Shown: positions 58,920 through 64,000 of the stretch, piece by piece | Numbering within the stretch: the first letter of the stretch is position 1 | Layout of the letters: every line of letters starts with the position of its first letter | NCBI GenBank assembly: GCA_020466095.1 | Contig: CM035807.1 | Span: 96,961,848-97,025,847, forward strand | Reading direction: 5' to 3' | Length of the DNA: 64,000 nucleotides | DNA from: Chlorops oryzae | Lineage: Eukaryota; Arthropoda; Insecta; Diptera; Chloropidae | Translations under genes and position numbers: made by a program | Notes under the pieces: generated by a model | What the model was told of the DNA's origin: nothing | Databases searched by the model: none | What the model saw: the letters and a program-made list of their open reading frames with translations, nothing else

Positions 58920-60980
58920 ATATGAGGATCATTAGGACCGACATCGTTCTCTAAACGTACTTATATTTGAGCAATTACGAGTGAAGATAAATATTAAGAT
59001 ATCCAAAGACTTCAAGACCAAAATCTGTTCAAAGCAAATATTTTCAATATTTTCTATTAATTGAATGTGACAAAAAATACCTTCAATTACTCCTGATGAG
59101 CTCATTATTCTTCCACAGTTTCATTTTCATGCCAAAGTTTTCTTTATTCCTTTCGTTGCTGTCTATTCAATTAAGTTCCATTAGAAAGTTGAAGCTCACT
59201 CATCGATAACGAGCACAGCTCTTGTAATTCAATAACAACTCATTATAACGCCTTCGTCCTTCGTGCAGGTCCAATTACAATTTCATAAGAAAGTGTTCCT
59301 TCGATAATTTAAATTTCCACTCCATGCCCTCGCCTGTCTGCTGCATTGAGTTACTGCTAACGTAAGCCCCATCGTTGCGAAGGATAAATAAATAAAAATA
59401 AAAAGGGTGAGCTGAACAATGGCAGATCATCAAATATTCAAGGAAACATTTCGAAGGCACTTTTTGCAGCACAAGCAACAAATGCAATTGGAATTGGTAA
59501 AGGATTGCAACGAAAGAGCAGAGGAAATAATCGATTATTATTTTTTCAATATTCAATTGAAATTGTCGAGTGATTAAAGAGAGGCATTAAAAATTGTTGA
59601 ATAAAAAACAATAAAAAAAATCAACCTTCTTTCCTAGCCGATATTTTCCATCATTATATTCGATGACCCTCGTAGGTGCACATTCACATTGAATAAATGA
59701 TAAAAGGACACCAGCTGCAATGTTCAACATTAAAAATGATTTTTGCATACTTGATAAACCGCATTTGTTTGCGGAAAGCAGCAGATGGGGCAAAAGTAAA
59801 TCGAAAAAAAGGAGAAGAAAAGAAGAAAAAAAAAATGAATTCAAATTTCCATGGAAGAAAAGTGTTCATGGGCGTCTTTGTATATCACTATTTACAATGT
59901 GCAAGCACGCTTGTGCGCTTCGTATTTCAAATTGAGAAGAAAATTCTCTGCGATGAAATGGTAGTTTACTTAAGCAGCGAACCTTCTCTTCGATATCTTG
60001 GGTCTTAAGATACACGAATATTCATCTTTGTGCAGCAAGGCCAGCTTGAATGCATATTGATATTGCCATTTCGGTATCTTGCACAATGAACATTTGCATT
60101 TATTGGAATTTTTCGAACTTTATGTGCCGGAAATGATTGAGCAGAGATAGAAAGATTGAAGACTGGTGTCAGCTGGAAAGTTTCAAATTTCAATAATGAT
60201 GCAGGAATAAATAACAAGAAAACATTAAATTTCTTTATTATTTTTGTCCTTTATCGAAACTTCGTCTTCTTAATGGGCCAATCGATTTAATTGAATCTTA
60301 TCATTTGTAATGTTCGAATTATTATCATTATCTGAAGGGCATGCTCCCTCGGATTAAGTTGAGATTTCTTATGAATTTGAGCATTTCTAAAGGACTAAAG
60401 CTTGACTAACAGCTCGGGGATCCACTATCCTTGCTCCCAGATATGTGGGTCCACGAATGTTTGACTTAAGTAATAGCATCCTTGACCCTAGACAGATATA
60501 TGTATGCACTTATTTTGGCAACGTTAAGGTTTCACTTCGCCGTATCGGACTGACTATGTAGGCACTTTTTGGAAAGCTCTAGCCCCGAAAATGTCCATAA
60601 TTTCGATTTTTATCATTATTAATAATAATTAAATTTGAGAAAAAAAAAATTAGTATCCCTATTGTCAAAGAAAACGACTCTATTTAAATGCGAAAATTCT
60701 TTCCTCAATCTTTGTCATTTTTTGAGGCTCTATAAATATTCATCGCTGAATCAAAGCCGTATAGAAAAAGTTTATCGTATTTTCATACAAATTTTGTTGT
60801 TTTTCGGACGAAAACTTTAATGAACAGTAGCGGACGGGCCTTTATCTTTATTTTAAATGGTTTTTCCAGCACAAAGGCTGTCAAGGCGAGGAAATTCTTC
60901 TAGCATAGAAAATCTTTAAAGGAAACTTTTCCATGTGAATGCAAGTTTCTTTTGAAAGTAAAAACGGTTTTTAAAGTCTC
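58920..60980. other. AT-rich non-coding DNA
   Basis: No supported gene, RNA or repeat beyond short homopolymers. Confidence 0.5.
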
Positions 60981-60981
60981 A

Positions 60982-61236
60982 GTTAGTATCAGGGCTCGGA
61001 TTTTGTTGCTTTTGTAAATTTAAAACATACTTTGTGGAGTAAAAATTTTGTTCAACTCATATAAAGCTATATTCAAATCGATTTTTAACGTCAATATGAA
61101 TTTTTTTCAAGTAGAAAAAGCGGTTTGAAGTTCAACTTCGCTAAAATTAATCGCAAAATGTTGGTAAGATAATTTTTGCCCCATAAAGTATGCTTTAAAT
61201 TTATAAAAGCAACAAAATCCGATCCCTGGTTAGTAT
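60982..61236. mobile_element. hAT-type MITE, family copy 3 (complete)
   Basis: Body 60990-61228. Ends CAGGGCTCGGATTTTGTTGC and GCAACAAAATCCGATCCCTG. Perfect 8-bp duplication GTTAGTAT at 60982-60989 and 61229-61236. Confidence 0.92.
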
Positions 61237-61239
61237 TGA

Positions 61240-63230
61240 CTAAACGCAACTTAACTTTTACATCCAGTTAAGAATTTACGTAACCCTTTCGCGCCTACTG
61301 AGACAATAAGTCCTTAAAAATATTAAAAGGTTTGTTGATCATATTGAGCTAAAAACCATTCATTTTAGCAGGGAAAGGGGACTTTAGAAGACCTCGTGAA
61401 TTGCTTACTATTTTTTTTTAATTATAACAAAAATACGTTGCATACTTTAGAGCTTAAACTTGTACCAAGAAAAAATGCTGTAAACTAGTCAAATTATTGA
61501 ACATAAACACAAAAATAAATTCTTCTTATGAAATCGAAAAAAAAAATAAAAAAAAATTATAAAAAATTTCCAAAAAAAAAAAATAGATATAAAGTGGACA
61601 TATTGAGCCCTGAAAAAACGAAAAAAGAAAGCATTTTAATGTTGAGAGGTTTCAAACTCTTTTAGACAATTTCCTAATTAGCGATTTTGACTTTGAAAAT
61701 TATTTAAGACAATCACGAACACGAACTTGACGTGTTCGGGGTCTTTTTGTGGAGCTTGGAAAAGTTCTTATTAGTTCAGGATGCGGCGATGATGATGATG
61801 ATGATGATGAGTGCCGACCGTGAACCGCAGACTTTTAATGGAGGTCAAGCAGTAAAAATGTTTGGCATGTGCGAAATTTTCACAAAGAAGAGAAGAGAAA
61901 GATGAATATCGCACGTGCAACACTTTCAAGCAGAACGCTTTAATTAATGAGATTTCCTTGGGTAATAATTTTTGAAAAATTCATTTGTCAGATTATAGAG
62001 AAAATTTGTATTTCTATACATTTTAGTAGAATCAATTTTATTAGATGATAGATGAAGCATTTTCTTAAAGCCCATACTTTCTTAACAAATCGAAGTGATT
62101 CTTTCCTGTGCACCGTGGTATAGCGAACATAGAGAAATGGGAACCATGACCATCCAAAAATATGGGCAAAATGCCATTGCACATGAACATCAATTGATCA
62201 ATTGAGCTTCGCATCGTGGTGCAATTCATAGAGGACTGCCTGACTCGAATTAACGGCCTTAGAATGATTTCATTTAAGGTAACTGCATGAAGTCTGCTGC
62301 TGTCGGCCCGTTTCCTTCTTATCTTACAGTGTAAATCAGCATAGCGCGACAAACATACATACATTTTCAAGTGCTTATATAAACCGACATTTGATTTATA
62401 AATTAATTAAACTTTCCGTGTTGTGTGACCGCGTTTGCTCGCCTCAAAGTGGATTAGCTGCAAGGCGTCGCATGACATTTCATTTTTGAAATGAAACAGC
62501 TGCCAGGTCAAATGCGTTGAGCTTTTTACTTCGTGCTTCAAATTTTTTTCTTCGTCCATTTCCCTCCGCTATATTCGCCGAAATGTCTCTTTTGCAGTCG
62601 AACCTTTACCTTAATTTCGCTTTTGGCCTTTATGTTTGCTTTCTTTTTTTTTTTTTGTTTTTGATTTTTTTGTTTCATTCTTTTGTGTCATTTTTTTTTT
62701 TGTTTGCTGTATAACAAATTATTCAAAAGCGAAGTGCGGTCCTTTTTCCAATGTGTCGCAAAACTTCTCATGGTATTTTTTGTTTTTCGCTCTTTTTCTC
62801 TGGTTTTTTGCCCCACCCGTTTCCAATATGTGGCCGGAAACGGATGTGCAACGGCCGAAGTCTAAAAACAAATCGTGTTTACTGCTGTTTGAAGAACTCG
62901 AATTTTTTTTTTGCCCTTTCAAAAATTGTTTTTGAGCCATATGCAAATGAAGCGTGAAGTTCCGAGGCGATAAATTGTTGTTCCTTTTTTTTGTTTTGGT
63001 TTGTTTTTTGAAATGAAAAACGGCATTTTTCCATCTTTCTTTGAATAATTAAAATGTGCCCTTAAGTTGTACCCTTGAGATGGTTTGAATTGAAGATAAA
63101 TGCCAGGAAAGCGATACTTTTATTGAACTTTGGAGGTAGGCTCGACCTTTTCTTATTGAACTTTGCTTACGTTGAATTTATTGGGTTTGTGGGTTGAGAA
63201 AAATTACCTTTAAAAAGCAATTTTCTCTTG
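61240..63230. other. Non-coding DNA with a GAT microsatellite
   Basis: GAT repeats at 61787-61810 and poly-A tracts near 61540-61585. The minus-strand frames at 61988-62370 show no domain. Confidence 0.5.
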
Positions 63231-63232
63231 TA

Positions 63233-63995
63233 TAAAAATACACATCAATATTTTTTGAAGCCTGTATTAAATTATCCCTTATTATCCTTTGAAATCATTT
63301 TGAAATTTTTTTGTCATATCATTTTTTTATGAAACGACAGCAAAAAAGGAGAAAAGGATGATATAGGAAAGCAAGCTCATTTGTTGAGCTCTTTGCATTG
63401 AAAGATTTGCTTATGAGCCTTAGCTGTTATAATAGCTCGACGAATTTTGATTTTTAGCAATTTATGCGATAACTTGATTCTAATATAATTCGAAATAGAT
63501 CGTATTAACACATCTTATAGCAAATTTAAGAGGACAACACAAAAATATTAAATGAGCCTGAGTTCAATTCTAATATTGATAGAAAAAATGAACGATTTGT
63601 ACGCCGGATATGCATTATTTGACCTGTCTTAGTTCATTTTATATATCTGTTTCAAAGTCAGGAATCATTGTCTGAAGAGTGTTACTAAAAAGCATGGTTT
63701 CTTTGAAAAATACACATCAATATTTTTGAAGCTTGAAACTATTATCTTTGAAATCATTATTTGAAATTTTTTTGTACAATTTCAAATGATTTTATTGAAA
63801 GTCGCAAAATGGAAAAAGATATATAAGCATGTCATTTTGTTGACTTTTATTGAAAATTTACATGGCCTTAGCTTTATGATCACAATTTGCTTATTGCATA
63901 CTCTATAAAGCTAGAATCATTCGAATTGTCAAACATGTTATATAAGCTAACTATAAGCATTTCGAGTTAACTTTTTAAATTTAATAGCATACATT
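63233..63995. repeat. Diverged direct repeat, period about 470 bp
   Basis: AAAAATACACATCAATATTTTT...GAAGC, GAAATCATT.TTGAAATTTTTTTGT, and later CCTTAGCT recur in order at 63233-63430 and 63706-63880, with scattered changes. Origin unknown; local duplication or an uncharacterised repeat. Confidence 0.65.
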
Positions 63996-64000
63996 TATGA

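Noticed and set aside
62600..62960. Phenylalanine-rich frames at 62517-62957
   Set aside because: They are produced by poly-T tracts and overlap in three frames.
1..64000. CRISPR array, operon or prokaryotic-type system
   Set aside because: Introns, poly(A)-type 3' ends and fly gene content show nuclear eukaryotic DNA; no regularly spaced repeat array exists.

Overview
The window is nuclear DNA of a higher fly, most likely a tephritid-type acalyptrate. The genes are intron-split with dipteran GT-AG introns, the spacers are AT-rich, and the spliced porin, eIF4A and DES1/infertile-crescent products match the Drosophila proteins in length (282, 403 and 321 residues) and in long sequence blocks. 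Species assignment is inference only.

Layout. 1-77: C-terminal tail of an upstream + strand gene. 880-2515: small lysine-rich gene of unknown function whose start codon was split from its body by a TIR element. 2663-7305 (minus): SMYD/msta-like SET-MYND gene with two alternative first exons and frameshifts. 8679-25261: an old tandem duplication of the porin (VDAC) to eIF4A interval. The left unit keeps intact porin (10338-11330) but only the start of eIF4A. The right unit keeps intact eIF4A (24832-27989) but only porin exons 2-3. Between them (14557-21396) lies a nest of transposons, one of which splits a coiled-coil, tail-anchored gene. 31008-32996 (minus): TTLL12. 34015-37564 (plus): ifc/DES1, divergent from TTLL12 across about 1 kb. 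39755-40273 (minus): a two-exon secreted protein with a clear TATA box and initiator. From about 41 kb to the end no convincing protein gene was found: a GAGA-rich possible promoter, short inverted-repeat elements including three copies of one hAT-type family, and AT-rich DNA that could be the intron or flank of a large regulated gene.

The recognisable genes are housekeeping: mitochondrial outer-membrane channel, translation initiation helicase, ceramide synthesis desaturase, tubulin-ligase-like protein. They do not form one pathway. The unusual biology is structural: a tandem duplication in which each gene survives in a different copy, an element end that re-creates an in-frame ATG, four-deep transposon nesting with readable target-site duplications, and a foldback element carrying two convergent tRNA-like segments.
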